Origin: Lineus longissimus
Taxonomy: Eukaryota > Nemertea > Pilidiophora > Heteronemertea > Lineidae
Assembly: GCF_910592395.1 (NCBI RefSeq)
Contig: NC_088324.1
Span: 9,512,953 to 9,576,952, forward strand
DNA: 64,000 bases
Direction of reading: 5' to 3'
In this document: piece after piece, positions 13,319-26,482 of the stretch
Layout: each line of letters starts with the position of its first letter
Position numbering within the stretch: the stretch's first letter is position 1
Notes under the pieces: generated by a model
What the model saw: only the letters and a program-made list of their open reading frames with translations
Databases searched by the model: none
Told to the model about the DNA's origin: nothing
Program-made: the position numbers and the translations under genes

Positions 13319-13493
13319 ACCCAAGTGTAACATATTTCTGAGTGTTTCCACATAATTGGGGAACGCCTAAAGTCAGCCTGACACGTTCTTCCCTGCCCCC
13401 TCCCCTTCTGAAAAGTCATGGTCGCTCTAGGTGAGTGCGTATTGTGTGGAAACACCAAAATACGGGGAACAACAAAAAACGTTACACCGGGCC
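13319..13493. mobile_element. Short MITE-like element, copy 2
   Basis: Same family as 10438-10623: the right end reads GTTACACCGGGCC, inverse of the GCCCGGTGTAAC terminus, and the left end carries the degenerate CAAGTGTAAC. Internal TTGGGGAAC/GGGGAACAA and GTGTTTCCAC/GTGGAAACAC blocks are mirrored. Non-coding. Confidence 0.55.
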
Positions 13494-14612
13494 AAAGGAG
13501 ACACTGAGGAATCCAAGATGTCTAGACACTAAGAATCAGCATCGTCCGATTGAACTGTCTCGGTTCGTCCATATGCAAATGTTCCTAAAGCTTAAAGTTA
13601 TACAGTTCGAAACAAAATTAATCTTCAACACAAAATGATGAAAAGAAGTTGACCTCCTAAAATCTGCTCGAAAAGTGGAAAGAAAATGTATTCAATTCGT
13701 TTGGAATTACTGATATTTTATCTGACTACGATGAAAGTAGCTTGATGATTGATTAATATTTAAAAATATTATACATCATACATGTAATTGGCTTCAAAGG
13801 TGCCGCGTTCTAACATATTTACCGCTCCTCGTCGTCACGAAATCATCAGTCATTCTGTCAATTTTGATTAATGACGCTAGGTTCGCATGTACTTTCGAAA
13901 ATGTCAAAGATGTGTCAAAAAATTGCCAAAAAACATAGCATTGAAAAATGGCAAACGTTAATACGCAGTGCTTGTATCATTGATTCGAAAAAATTCACAA
14001 AAATTGAAAACTAAAAATCTTAGACATATTAATCTATGGATTGAATGCTTGAGTTAAAGCTATTTGAAAAAAATAAGTTTTTTCTTTACATGGCATATTT
14101 TAATCCATTTTGACGACGGAAATCGCATAGCTTGTTGTCCGTCAGTGCAGAAACAGTGCTTCTGTAATGTCTGGTACATGTATGCCTAAAAACAATGAAA
14201 CAATACAATCGGCTTGATGACGTCCACCAGAAAGACATGGAGCACTTCGATCTCGTTCTCGCTCTCGGATCAAAATACGACCCTCACCTTTGACAATATT
14301 TTTCCCTGTAACAATTCGACAGGCGAAGGGGAGGTTCCAAACAGAACTCACCACACCAGGTGGTACACTTGACAAACTAATTGCCCGCACTAGCTTTAAT
14401 AAGAAAATCATCGAAATAAGAAAGTAAGAAAATAAGACTACCGAGAATTCTGTATAATAACATAAAGTCACTCAAGCGGGTAAAGACGTCAATGCAGCCA
14501 TTAAGAGAGACGCGGCGCGTTTCTCATGTTAATAGGAAGTAAGACCCACCTCGGAGGGTGCTCTTAAGGACAAACACAGAAGCTTAGGTTCAGTAACGCT
14601 AATTTAGTCATC

Positions 14613-17600
14613 ATGGAGTCACTTGGTTTGGCTGTTTTATCATGTAGTTTGCGATTATTGTTGTATTCCGGGTCTATTTCTTGCAATGCTGCAGGAAAGA
14701 CGCAGGATAACGCGTCGTTAGATGCAAGAGATACGGAGGCCAGTTGGGGTGCGAGCGAGGCGCGTGGTCGCCTCAATCGCTACGGACGGACATATGTTTC
14801 AAAAGTTCACGATTTCGTTATTAGGGACTGGGACGATTTAACAAGGAAGGAGACACTTGCGCTGAAGGATATTGCATCAAAGCACGACGAGGCCCTGCAG
14901 TGGGAGGAGCACCGAAATGGGAACTGCGTCAATACAGCGAAAAGACGGGTTCAACGCGATGTTGACGGCGACCAGCTGCGGCAGCGCAGATACGTCTACA
15001 CGCGGCATGAGACGGCGAAGTTTGGTACGGCCGTATATTTTCCCGGGGACTCGGCCCTGGTGCTGAAGGCCCCCACCCCTCCTGTAGGTGCGGGGACTCC
15101 ACAAAAGGTCATACCACGAAGTACCTTTACCTTTGAGGTGTGGTTGAAGCCTGAAGGAGGACAGATCGTTGGCGTGCCAATAGTCAGTAAGTATAGCTTT
15201 AGAACCCTTATAGATTACCCCTGGAATTTTTTTTCAATTGTCTTAACAATGTTTGCGAATTGCAAAAAAGAATTGCGAAAAAGTTGCAGTTTTCAGTGTC
15301 AATAAACACGTAGGCGTACCCGGACTACAAGTACACGTGTACCTCGATTTTTCCAAAGTCCAATTAATATTGCTCACACTTCGCAAAAAAGTTTTCAATC
15401 TTGATATAAAGTATGGTAAATATGGTAGCCGGATGTTGATTCCAAGAAGAGCGGGTCAACGATATATTTTGCTGCTGCTCTAAACATATTCTATCCCAAA
15501 GAAAAATATTGCATCGTTTGAGAGTCAAGTGCTTCAGTACTCAGTTTCATTTCTGCTACATATAAGTATTATAGGGTGGCAAAAAGTAGCATATCGGTTA
15601 AACTAGTCAGCCCAACGCCGTTAGATTAAAGGCGCAATGTCACTACTGCGCTTTCCCGCGGTGACAAAACAAATCGGATGATATTGGGAATGCAGGTAAA
15701 TGTACCGTCTATATTATCATGATTTTAGAATACAATTGTTTTGCACTGGTTTTATTTGGGAACATGTCCAAATTATCACTTTGGCCGCCATTATTCTACA
15801 TACACGTAGGTTGTGCTCAGGTCGGGCACATGCTGTGTACTGTCCGGCATGACCCACATAACTGACAAACATTTTCAATTAAAAAGGATTACTGTGATTG
15901 GCTATTCAAAACCGCGTGACAAGTTGTCAGATATTAGGTCTGCAGCTCCTGAAATTCATTGAAATTATTTGCCAAAATCTATTTTAAGTTCCGCTAAGTC
16001 GGGTTCGTTAAGGATTATTTCAAATAAAAGTTCAATTGGTAAAATAAGTCAAAATTTTTCGAATTCCGTATAACTCTGTCTGTTGCATATATTTTCGAGC
16101 ACAAACGTCCGCTTTCCCCGCCCCAAATTTCTGCTCAAAGAATTTTGCATTCATAAGCATTGACAGACAGTTTTTTTTCTAATTAAATTTCAATTGTCGA
16201 ACATCTCTATCAAAATCATCATGGATGCCAACGTGAACACATTGAAAAGAAATCATGTTTCGTAATCACATTTTGGTGAGGAACATCACAATCCTCCCAA
16301 CAGTACTTTGTATAGGTCGACTTCGTCGCTTGTAAGGGTTGCGACACCGGCCTCCGGATCAAGATTCGTTAGTTTGTTGCCGAGATATGGTTTTATCCAG
16401 TATTGGGCATAAAAAATTGGGGTGAAAAGAGTGAGCGATTCTGCGGTTGGTCATGAATGGATTGCTTGATGGGAGCCGTATTCAGGCAACTCGGGAACGC
16501 ACGAAAAATGGGCGTGACTTCGACACTGCCATATTGTTACAGGTAAATTATAATCGTTTTTATAATAAAGAAGAGGGTAACCTTAAAGCAGCCCAGTTCG
16601 TCCAACAAAGGCACTCGTTGACAAGCTGTCAAGACAGTAAAAACGACAAATTCGGTATTGTCACGTTTCATTTCGGCAGAAATCATCCGATGTGGAGCGG
16701 ATCATTCGAGGTGGTCTGCACCTCAAACGAAGCGTGTTATGGAGATGGGGAGTATGCAAGCAGTTTTATTGCCGATGTTTGGATGGAACGGCCAATGTAT
16801 AGCACATATTGGAGGGTTCCGATATTAAGGCGATACACCCTGTAATATTATTTCTACAGCCCTCCATGACGACTGCGGCAAATCCTCCCTGACACGGGAC
16901 AGAGGCTGGGCGCTTGGCATAGGTATCCCAGAATCAGATGAAAACCAAGAGCAGGGAGCCCGCTTTTACTTCTCCTTACGTACCGAGAGGTCTCGCGAGA
17001 AGACGAGAATCTGGTCACATGTGTTGTACAAACCGGCAAAATGGGTGCACGTGGCTGTGCTGTACGATGGACGCCGGTTACAGCTATATATCAACAGCGC
17101 CAAGGTTGCTACGGGGCATAGCCAGCGCGGGGACATCTTTAGCGAGTCCAGGCGAAGCTGCATCCGAGTAACTCTAGGCGGGAACGTCACTTCTGGGGCC
17201 TACTTCCGGGGCGCCATGGATGAGCTCAGGTTCTGGGACTTTCCCGTGAAGCATCGAGAAATTGTCAGTAGCATGTACCACACTATCCTGCGAGATACCG
17301 GCATCAACGGTCTATTCCTCAGAGACAATTTCGACAATATGAACCACTGGGACTTGTCTGGAACAACAGCTCCGGCCATTGTTGCGTCTGATATTCCTTT
17401 TCAACCAAACGATATGACACTAGTGGCGCCTCCATGCGGTGAGACTGTCTGCGACGATCCTGACGTCACTCGTAGTTACACCAATAATTGGGAAATGAGA
17501 CGACCAAAAACAATCAGGTGAGGTTGCATGCATTAGACCTTGCAGCTCCATATAGTCCAGTCAATTCAAAAACTGACAGAGTTGACTAACGTAACATGAA

Positions 17601-20600
17601 GCTCTGCTGTTAAAACTAATTAGGGGGAATGATAACAAGGCTGAGAAAGGCTGCCGGATGTATATGATTTGATGGCAAGGACCAATAACTACAAGCTAAA
17701 ATAAAGACAAAATTTCCATCCTTAAAATAGCTTTCAGTATTTGCATAATCTAGTTCAGCTGGAGGAATTCCATGAGCAAAATTCCGAGCACTAGGAAATT
17801 GAAAGGGAGAAACTTGGAACGAAACTTGGCCGATATCGTTGCTGTCGCTAAGAGCTTTCGACAAAGCACCGCGATATCCTATGACGGTTCGAAAGAGAAA
17901 TGATCGTACAGACTGCTCTAGAATTCTGACCAAGATATATTATGCCTTTCTGCCAACAGGTATCGACTAATCAACGTCATGAACTCCGATGGTTCGCACC
18001 CGACCGTCAGCTCAGACCAGATCGACACACAACACCGGGCACTGAACAGGGCCTTCAGACCCTTCAATATCACCTTCGACTTGACCGAGATGTCCATTCG
18101 AAACACATCGTTGAGACAAAGGACGATACTCTTTGGCTGCGATCCAGATAAGGTAATGTTGTAATATTTTTCAGAAGCTTTGCTACAGTCCAAATCACAA
18201 ATGACATCCGTAAATTCGCGCATAAGTTGCGCGCAACCTACGCCCTAATACCCAGCGCGCAGGGTACGCGAATGAGCTGCGTAACTAGGCATAATCCTTG
18301 GTAATTACTCCGATTTACTTTCCAGGTGGGCAATGACGCCTGTAATCCGGCCTGCCGCCATCCACGGACAGGCGAAGACGGCGGAGACTGTGACATTACA
18401 ATGACCCCGTGCGATCCCTCTAAATTCCAAAATGGCCACTGTGACCCAGATTGTAACAAGAAGTACCACGGCTGGGACGGAGGTGACTGCTGCCAGCCGA
18501 ATGACCCGGATGTTTACCAGCAGTGCTTTGACCCTTCGTCTAACCTTAGGTAACTCTCCTACTCGTGGTCGTCGCTGTAAAACCGGCCTGAAAAGCCTAA
18601 ATTAATACTCTATGTTCACTTCTTTAAGGTCAGATAATTTCTAGGCATAAACACGCATTGCACATGTAGGCACTACAATGGTCGCAGGCTTATAAAAGTG
18701 AAAATTCTGAATCGTGCTGAGTCACCACATCTGATTGGACCATAATGACCGGAAGTCTTCCACATTCTGCTTCGGGAAATCATAAATGGCACGATAAGCG
18801 AGTTTTCAATCTGTCTGCTTTCAGGGGCTATCTCAGCATTGATGAATACAAGACGTTGCTGAATGTAGACAGCGTCGGTCACCTGAATGTTTTCTTTGCT
18901 GACTGGACAATGGAGGAATTACAGGGGGTGGCCACCTTCCCCTGGGAGAAGACAGTCCATGGGATACTTGGTGAGTGACATGTCGCTGATGTTGCTGGCG
19001 GATGGGCTCTTGCCTGAAACAGTCGACTGACCGAAAGGCACCACATGATGTCAAGCGGTTTCCCTGTTTCCCGATTTGAAGAAGTAAACGTACCTCTTAT
19101 GAAGTATCTGTCGTTCTTCTATCGTTAATGAAGAACTTCTTTTAATATATACAAGTAGATGATATATACTAAATCATGAAGCTTTTGACTGGAAAACCAA
19201 AAGAAAGTAAAGAGGCGTCAAGTTGACAGGTTTACAGTTTATCATAAAAGGAGACTTTATGAAATTGTAAACGTAAATCACGATACTTTTTCAGGCGGAA
19301 CCGTGGTCCAACCTGAAATGTTCGGGATTCCGGGCAAAACAGATAGTCTGGTGCACGAGTTTGGCCACAATCTCGGGCTATGGCACGTCCACCACGGCAT
19401 CTCAGAAATGACGTGCAGTGACCCATGCCTGGAGAGCCGTCCTTCATTGGAGCTCGGGGACCTTTGCGAGGACACCGGGCCAACCCCACAGAACGGGCTG
19501 TGCAAAGATCCGGGACCCGTGGCCACTGACGTGTGCGGAGTAAGCGTATTTGACAACACCCCGTATAAGAACTATATGGGATACACGAGTGAGTTCGCCT
19601 TCTGAATTCTTTGAGTACATTTTAAAGCAAATTTACAACCGCAGAATTTGACCTTCTTCTTCTGACGGGATGGGCATTTTTCAATCTGCCAAGGCCATAA
19701 GAACGTCTCGATCATGAGATCTGTACATTTGGAGCATCACGTGTTTGCCATGGGGTTCATCTCATTGTATTCTTTAGCGGAATTTAGGTTAGAAAGTGAA
19801 AAGACAGTCATCACAGCACAGGGATTATAGATAAAACACCTAAAACATTTGACCTTGACCTACTTTTTATTCCAGGTGACGCCTGCACCGACAGATTTAG
19901 CCCGAACCAAGTTGCGCGGATGCATTGTTACCTTGACCTTTCATATCAATCATGGCGCCAGGCCAAGTCCCCCTCACCGCCGCCCTTGGCTCCCAAGGTC
20001 ATCTCGACATCCGCGCACTCACTGACCCTGGCCTGGATACCGCCTTTAGGAAACGGCGCCTCGGGAATGGACGATGTGTGTGCTCTGTGCCAGGAAGACA
20101 AGTCATTGGTGCAGTTTGCAGCATCGGCTTCTTCGCCGAATCCTTCGAAACATGTCACATCTTGGGCACCACACCAAGCAACAGGTAAGATCACCCTCAG
20201 CAAGACATGAGTCTGATGTTTCGCTGTTGCGTTGGTTCCGTTTTGTTTTGTTCCGGAAAATACAGTTAGTCGCGTAACGGATACATCGGAACCATTGCAT
20301 AAAAATACAAGGTTTGTACCAAATACCGCAAGGGTGGAGCTAAACTGTAGACCAATCCTAGACGCGTTGGCTTATCATTCACCTTTCTTCTTCCAGGCGC
20401 CCCAGATGCCGAGGTTATGTGTGAGGCAAGCACGAGGACGTGGCTCCCGAATGTCAGATACTGTAACAATGACTGCTACATCGTGTTGGGATTTCAACAT
20501 GCTGTGGTGCCAAGCAGGTAAGGGTTCATGCTTGTACTGCAGTGATGTGTGTATAGTGTAAGAAACAAATCAGGGCATTTTTCTATGACGTCATATTGAC

Positions 20601-23600
20601 GACAGCCAATCAAATGGCAGTATCATCATCTTGCCAAAGTGTTTTGCCAGAAATTAACTTAAACGTCTGGTACTTATCTCGAATTAACGGATCCGTGTAA
20701 GGTATATACTGTGCATGCACCAGTTTTCTACTGTTTCAAGAGGTAATAAAGCCTAATCTTTATACCTTTTCACTGTTCAGCATCACGATCTGGGTGAGTT
20801 GGGGAACCTCCGATGGCATAGAGGACGTGGAACTAGTGTTCACGGACGGGACGGAGCTGAAGCTGGGGCCAATAACAGCATTTTGCGACATGCCGTATAC
20901 CCGGCGACTAATGGTAGCAAAACCAGTGGAAAAGGTGGGTTATAATTTATGTCAAAGTACCGATTTCATCCATGTTAATAAAATGTTTTGAGATGATTCG
21001 TACGCTCCGTGGTTTCTACAGAATGGTGTTCGTTTATAGGCGGAGGAAAAGGTTAAGCGCTTTGGGATTGTTGTACCGTAAGGTAACTTACCAGGTCTTA
21101 TTGTCGTTGTGTCGAATTCCGAAACACCTTTCTTTTTTTCTTATGATCTTACGTTTTGTCATCTTTATTGTCATTCAGGTGCGCATTTTCATCAAGACGC
21201 CTTATGTCGCTATCGATGCCGTCCAACTGACCTCGACACCGGATCACGCCATGTGCGCTACCTGCCGAAAGCTGAAGTACCGAGTGACGAGAGCGCCGCC
21301 ATTTTCAGGGATTCACGTGATCACGGAGTCGCCACAAATTTTAGACAAGTAAGTTACCAGGGTTACCAGTTTTTTACATTCATATCAAGCTCGGTTTTCA
21401 GGATACTCTGAGACAGATCGCAATTGCATAGAATTTACCTTTCTAACGGTATCATTTGTTTATTTTGCAGTGACGTCAGCGAGGGATCATCATACACGTA
21501 TCACGTGCAAGCCGTTCTGGGAACGAAGATGAGTGACCCATCTCCTGTTCTGAGCGTGGTACACGGTCAGCCATATTGTGGGAATGGCATCGTGGAGAGG
21601 TGAAGACGATAATGTAGCATCACACCTATTTTCGTAAATGCTGCAACGCGGTTTCGGACACGGCCAACGAATTATAACTACGCCAACGTTTGCATTCCGT
21701 TTAGTGCGCAGTTTATCGCAGGTTGATGCGTTTTCATGTTTGGAGGAGTCACAGTCCTGCCGGAAGAAGATTAGATGTAAAAATCAAAACATCTCGCGTT
21801 CAAGTTGTCCCTTTAGACTTTAGTGGAGAGTCACAGGGTCACTTAAATGACCTACATGTATTCCATTAAACCTTTTCGTTGTGTTCCAGTACACTTGGTG
21901 AGGCGTGCGACGATGGTAACGCCCTCAACGGCGATGGCTGTACCCTGGAGTGCAAAGTGGAATCATTCTTCCACTGCAGTGGTACGTACAAATAATTTTA
22001 CTTTTGCTTCCAGCCAAGGCACACTTTGCAGGACTGTTTCTTGATGTAAGGAAGACGGGACGTTTGGCCGGAGCCAAAGTTTTAGATGACGAAGCTGTGG
22101 GGAACTGCCCAAGAACTGCAGAAAGCAGCCGATTTTGTCGTGACGACCTGAGGATCTCAGTCAACATATGTCTCACGCTCCTCTTGTTGCTTTAGGGGAC
22201 AGGTACTATATACATGCAGTCGTTGATAGATAGATAGTTGATTGATTGGTTGTTTGATTGGTTGGTTGATTGATAGATTGTTTTATTGATTCTAGGTGAA
22301 CCAAGCCTCTGCTACCTCCACGACGGTGATGGTATATGCGAGAACTTCGAGCGTCGCTACAGCATCCATGACTGCGGCTTCTTCACACCGGAAGGATTTA
22401 CTGACCAATGGGCGACTGGCGCCATCGCAAATCCGGAGTTCCAGTCACCTGAGTGCCCAGAGAGCGTCGTGATTGGACAGCCACACTTGATGCAAGAATG
22501 TAAACCATCCATAGACCCGAAAAGAGCATGGTCTCCCTGCGGACATTATCACCAAGACGACAACTTCTGGCTGAAGGTTGGTAAAGCGCCCTGCAAACGA
22601 GCGATTCCTTATGCGTTCGCGTTCCCAATCCCGCATCACCGATATCCTTAGACCTTAATACTGTTGGTGCTAGAATTGGAACCACAATATGCATCCAATC
22701 AGCTGGACAACTTTACAGATTTTCGACTTATTGTTGCATCAAAATTATAATTCGATTCCGTCTTCTAGGCTACGTTCCGCAAGGCGGCCATAGCAGTTGC
22801 CGTTATCATCCACCTGGCCGCGGACGGGACGAGCCAGTTCAACCCAATCCCGACCACCCTTTCCGTAGAACTGATAGATGATATCGGGAAGTCCCACCAG
22901 ATCGGCGCCAAGGATGTTCGACTGCACTGCAAAGACAACCCCATCATGGTCAATGTCCTCCAGGATCTGAGCAAGCCGTTCTTCCGTGCGAAAGGTATGA
23001 ATGTTTGAAATAAAACTACATATATATCTTAATTTCTTGTTGTTTTTGATTCACAAGAACTCTTGACACTCAAAGTTGGTCATCAGTTCTATTGCTGGCC
23101 TAACTGCCGATAGAGTGTTGAAAAAAGTCAACGGTACCGTGATGCCGCGAGCATGAGGCATCACAGAGCAACCGAGCTGGCGTAAAAACAGTGTTTCGTC
23201 AGCTCGTGCGTAACTCCACCAAGTGCTTGGATTTTGAACGATGGTAAATCATTCACCTAGGTCAATTTTCATTGCTTTTTTTCTCTCCTATGAAGGTGTA
23301 CTGATACGATTTCGATCCTTCCATATCGCCATTTCGGGCGTGGCACTCCGGTCGTATAAATATCTCGATCCAATCACCATCAAAGGATGCCAAGACAACG
23401 AACTCTTCAATCCGCAAACCGGAAGTTGTGTCGCTTATGCCAACTGTAAACGACCACTTTGTGGCTTGTATGCCGTAAAGCATGGCGAGGCAAGGTGCAC
23501 CGGACAAGAGGATGGCGACGTCTGCACGATAAGTTGCGACCAAGGGTAAGCGATCTTTTGCCACATCTTCAAGTCCTTCGGCAATCACCGTTATTGACTC

Positions 23601-26482
23601 GGATGCAGTCGGATGCAGTGGAAGTGGCCTGGTGAAAAAGCCTCCTTCGTTTTCAAGTTGTGTTAACGATAACAATGTCAGAACATGACTGTCGTTAAGC
23701 AACCAAACGTATTGAAAAACCGCGACTTGTTGATCAGAGCAGTCACTGACCACAGCAACAGCAACGACCACCAGTTATCAAATCTTTATAACCGCTACTG
23801 AACACCATCGTTGCACCCAAATTTGTTTCAGTTGTGCCGTATGTTCGCTGCACCCAACAGAATCTTCGTCTTTCAGTTTCATCCTCGATCCCATCAATCA
23901 AAACGAAGTCGTCTGCGACAATGGCGCATGGGCGGGCCCTGGCATCATCTGTCGACCAATCAACTGTGGCCAGCCGGACATTTTGTACGCAAGTGCAATC
24001 TGCCCCGACGGAACCACGTATGGAAAACAATGCACCTTTAGATGCAACCAACCTGCCACAATGAGAGGTAGGAGGGTTATTTTTCAAGAACGTAGTATAG
24101 GCCCGATATGAAAATAAACGGAACAAAACGGAGTTCGAGTTTCCCATTCTGCGTTGTTTACCAACGAGATGAAATAATTCACATGCCGCCAAAGACGTCA
24201 AACTTTCTGCATTTCCTCCCCATGTTCTCATATGCAAAGCTGGCAATCTTTAAAAGATATTATTTGACTCTCCATTCCATCTTTCTATGACTTTCAGGAA
24301 CTGGTAACATAATCCGCTGCGATGCAGACGGCTTGTGGTCATTGGCAGATGCGACATGTCACGTGATGTGTGTTGTGCCACCATTGCTGCCGAATGCTGC
24401 TCTGGTAACGAGGTACTGTCGCGATGGTAATCAGGAGGTCGGGACGAGATGCAAGTTCAAATGTAACATCGGTTATCACATTCTTGGAGAATCAGCAAGA
24501 AGGTGAGGTCATACTTGACACAAGTTCCGACAACAATATTCCAGGGTGCTAAATTCAAGAAACAATAACAGTTGGCCATCTTCTTACGCCATCATCAATA
24601 TGACTTCAATTCGGAAACACCTTGCACAGCAAAGCCCCTCCCTTCTCGGACGGCCACAAAATTGTGAGTTGGGATGGCGAATGTCGAACCTCAAATAAGA
24701 CGAAGAAGGAAGACCCCCCCTCCCATATAGTTATCATTTTGGTTCTAACTGTCTCTTACTGTGTTACTCTTTCACAGGAAAGTTGGTCGAGTCCACTGTA
24801 ATGAAGCTGGAAGCTGGGATGGCCCACCTTGCACAAAGATTACCTGCCCCTCGCAGGATACGCTCTACAAGGGCCTCTACAACTGTACCGACGCTTTCTA
24901 CCCAGGGAGCATTTGCACTCTACTCTGCCCTGGAATAGACCAGGTAGGTCGTGCTGTTGCTAATGACCTTCATACATTTGGTAAGTTACCCTGCCGAAAA
25001 AAGCTTTCGCCCAAGAATACTGGCTTTTCATTTGTCCACCCAGAGACCGAACGTTCAATCCCGGCTTCTGATGAGAACAGCGCTACCGGTCCTCGCTCGT
25101 TAGCCACCTGCAGTCGAGCGAACGGCACACATTCCTTTTGAGCCCACAATGTCCATGACTTCGGTGTGGTCGTTTTGGTCCAGTGTTAAACTTGGATCAG
25201 CAAGCCTCCAGTGACTATCTACTTGGTGTCGCCGAGGAAACTTATTAAGACGATACTTCATCAAACCCACGCGTGCAAGTTGAAACAATTTAGTCGACAG
25301 GCAGATGGATAATTGGCCAAATTATCAGGTCAACAATATTTTACTCGGTCTTTTTGTTATGCATGTTGTTTGGGGAAGGAAACAGCAAAGTCACGACTGG
25401 TTTTACTTTCAGACAACATCGCAGATCACGTGTCTTGGCACTGGCGAATGGGATGCCGAATTTCAGCCATGTGACTTCACAGGGATGACCTGTCCGCAAC
25501 CGACATCGACGCCACACATTGTGTTAAGCTGTCCGAGCACTAATGTTGGTAGGTATATACACTTAGTGCCTCAAATCACATCTTAGCCGCGGGTTTGGAC
25601 AGTATCCTGACTGGGCATTCCGGGGTTTAAGTGTACCGTCGGACTGTTAAGGCTGCTTGAAGTAAGCATATTAAGATTTGTCACACATTTCGTTCCAGTT
25701 TTTGGACACATGTGACCAACGCCAACGTGACCTCCCGAGAACGAAGGCTAACAATTGGATAGGCGTTCGCGTCGGCGTTTTGAGGGCTTTGCGAAGACTC
25801 ACTTATGTTACTGAATAAGCAACAACGTGGATAAGCTTGTTTTCCCAATGATTCTATTCCCAATTCTGTTACAGGATCTAAATGCCAAGCAACATGCGTA
25901 GAACCCCACAACGACGTCACCATGTCGTCGGCCTACGCAACAACGCTGCAGAATCCGCGGACGAATCGCAAGATGGCCGAGACCATGTGCACCGGGCAGA
26001 GAACATGGACGCCAGAGCCTGGGGCCTTGCACTGCATTGAGGAGTGCCGGAAGGTCAGTCGATAGCAAATTCTAAATTTTAAAAGAAGAGCCAAAACTTA
26101 GCAATAACTACGGCAACTACGATCGGTCCACATTAAGCGAAGCGGGGTAGGCCGAACGGTAAATCTCAGTATAGGCCTACACTTCTCTAGGAAACCACTG
26201 CTCCTTCGGGTACGGCCGGGTATTCTGAAGGCCTTACTAAAACTATACGATATATCTCTACCCTCCTTTCAGAATTTTATTGGTGACGGCTGGTGCGATG
26301 CTAAAAACAATCGAGAGTACTGTTCGTGGGATGCGGGCGACTGTTGCAGATCTACCGTGAGAGGAGGCATGGTGCAGCCATTCCCCGCCTCGTGCACAGA
26401 CGAGTGCCGATGTAAAGACCCAAATGCCATCGAAAACAGGGCAATGCTGAGGAAGTTTATACGAACTAATAGACTAGGGTAG
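14613..26482 (+). CDS. PAPPA: Pappalysin (PAPP-A family secreted metzincin metalloprotease)
   Basis: 21 exons: 14613-15186, 16860-17517, 17960-18152, 18326-18549, 18825-18970, 19295-19588, 19876-20184, 20397-20517, 20781-20934, 21179-21348, 21471-21599, 21890-21981, 22296-22576, 22769-22994, 23296-23545, 23877-24067, 24298-24502, 24778-24943, 25413-25548, 25875-26053, 26273-26482. They sum to 4908 nt, or 1635 aa, close to vertebrate PAPP-A (about 1627). Order: hydrophobic leader; pro-region with dibasic RQRR; laminin-G-like region; Notch/LNR repeats 1-2 in exon 4 (about residues 476-550); zinc-binding HEFGHNLGLWH (619-629); Met-turn methionine (about 693); beta-rich central region; CCP/sushi repeats (about 1190-1566); a third LNR and TAG stop in the last exon. 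Family members cleave IGF-binding proteins outside the cell and free IGF; the substrate here is inferred. ATG 14613 has G at +4 and opens the leader. All splice phases agree and no frame break is seen. Confidence 0.95.

Larger units (their letters stand above)
11567..14612. other. 3' UTR of receptor gene and intergenic region before pappalysin
   Basis: Contains the receptor 3' UTR, a second MITE copy (13319-13493), an AT-rich palindrome near 13752-13770 and no recognised gene. An open frame of 148 codons at 12693-13139 has no family signature and is treated as chance. No convincing TATA element was seen before the pappalysin start. Confidence 0.5.

Noticed and set aside
23262-24246. Two long minus-strand frames (169 and 167 codons)
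   Set aside because: They overlap pappalysin exons 15 and 16 on the opposite strand and cross their splice sites; shadows of the real gene.
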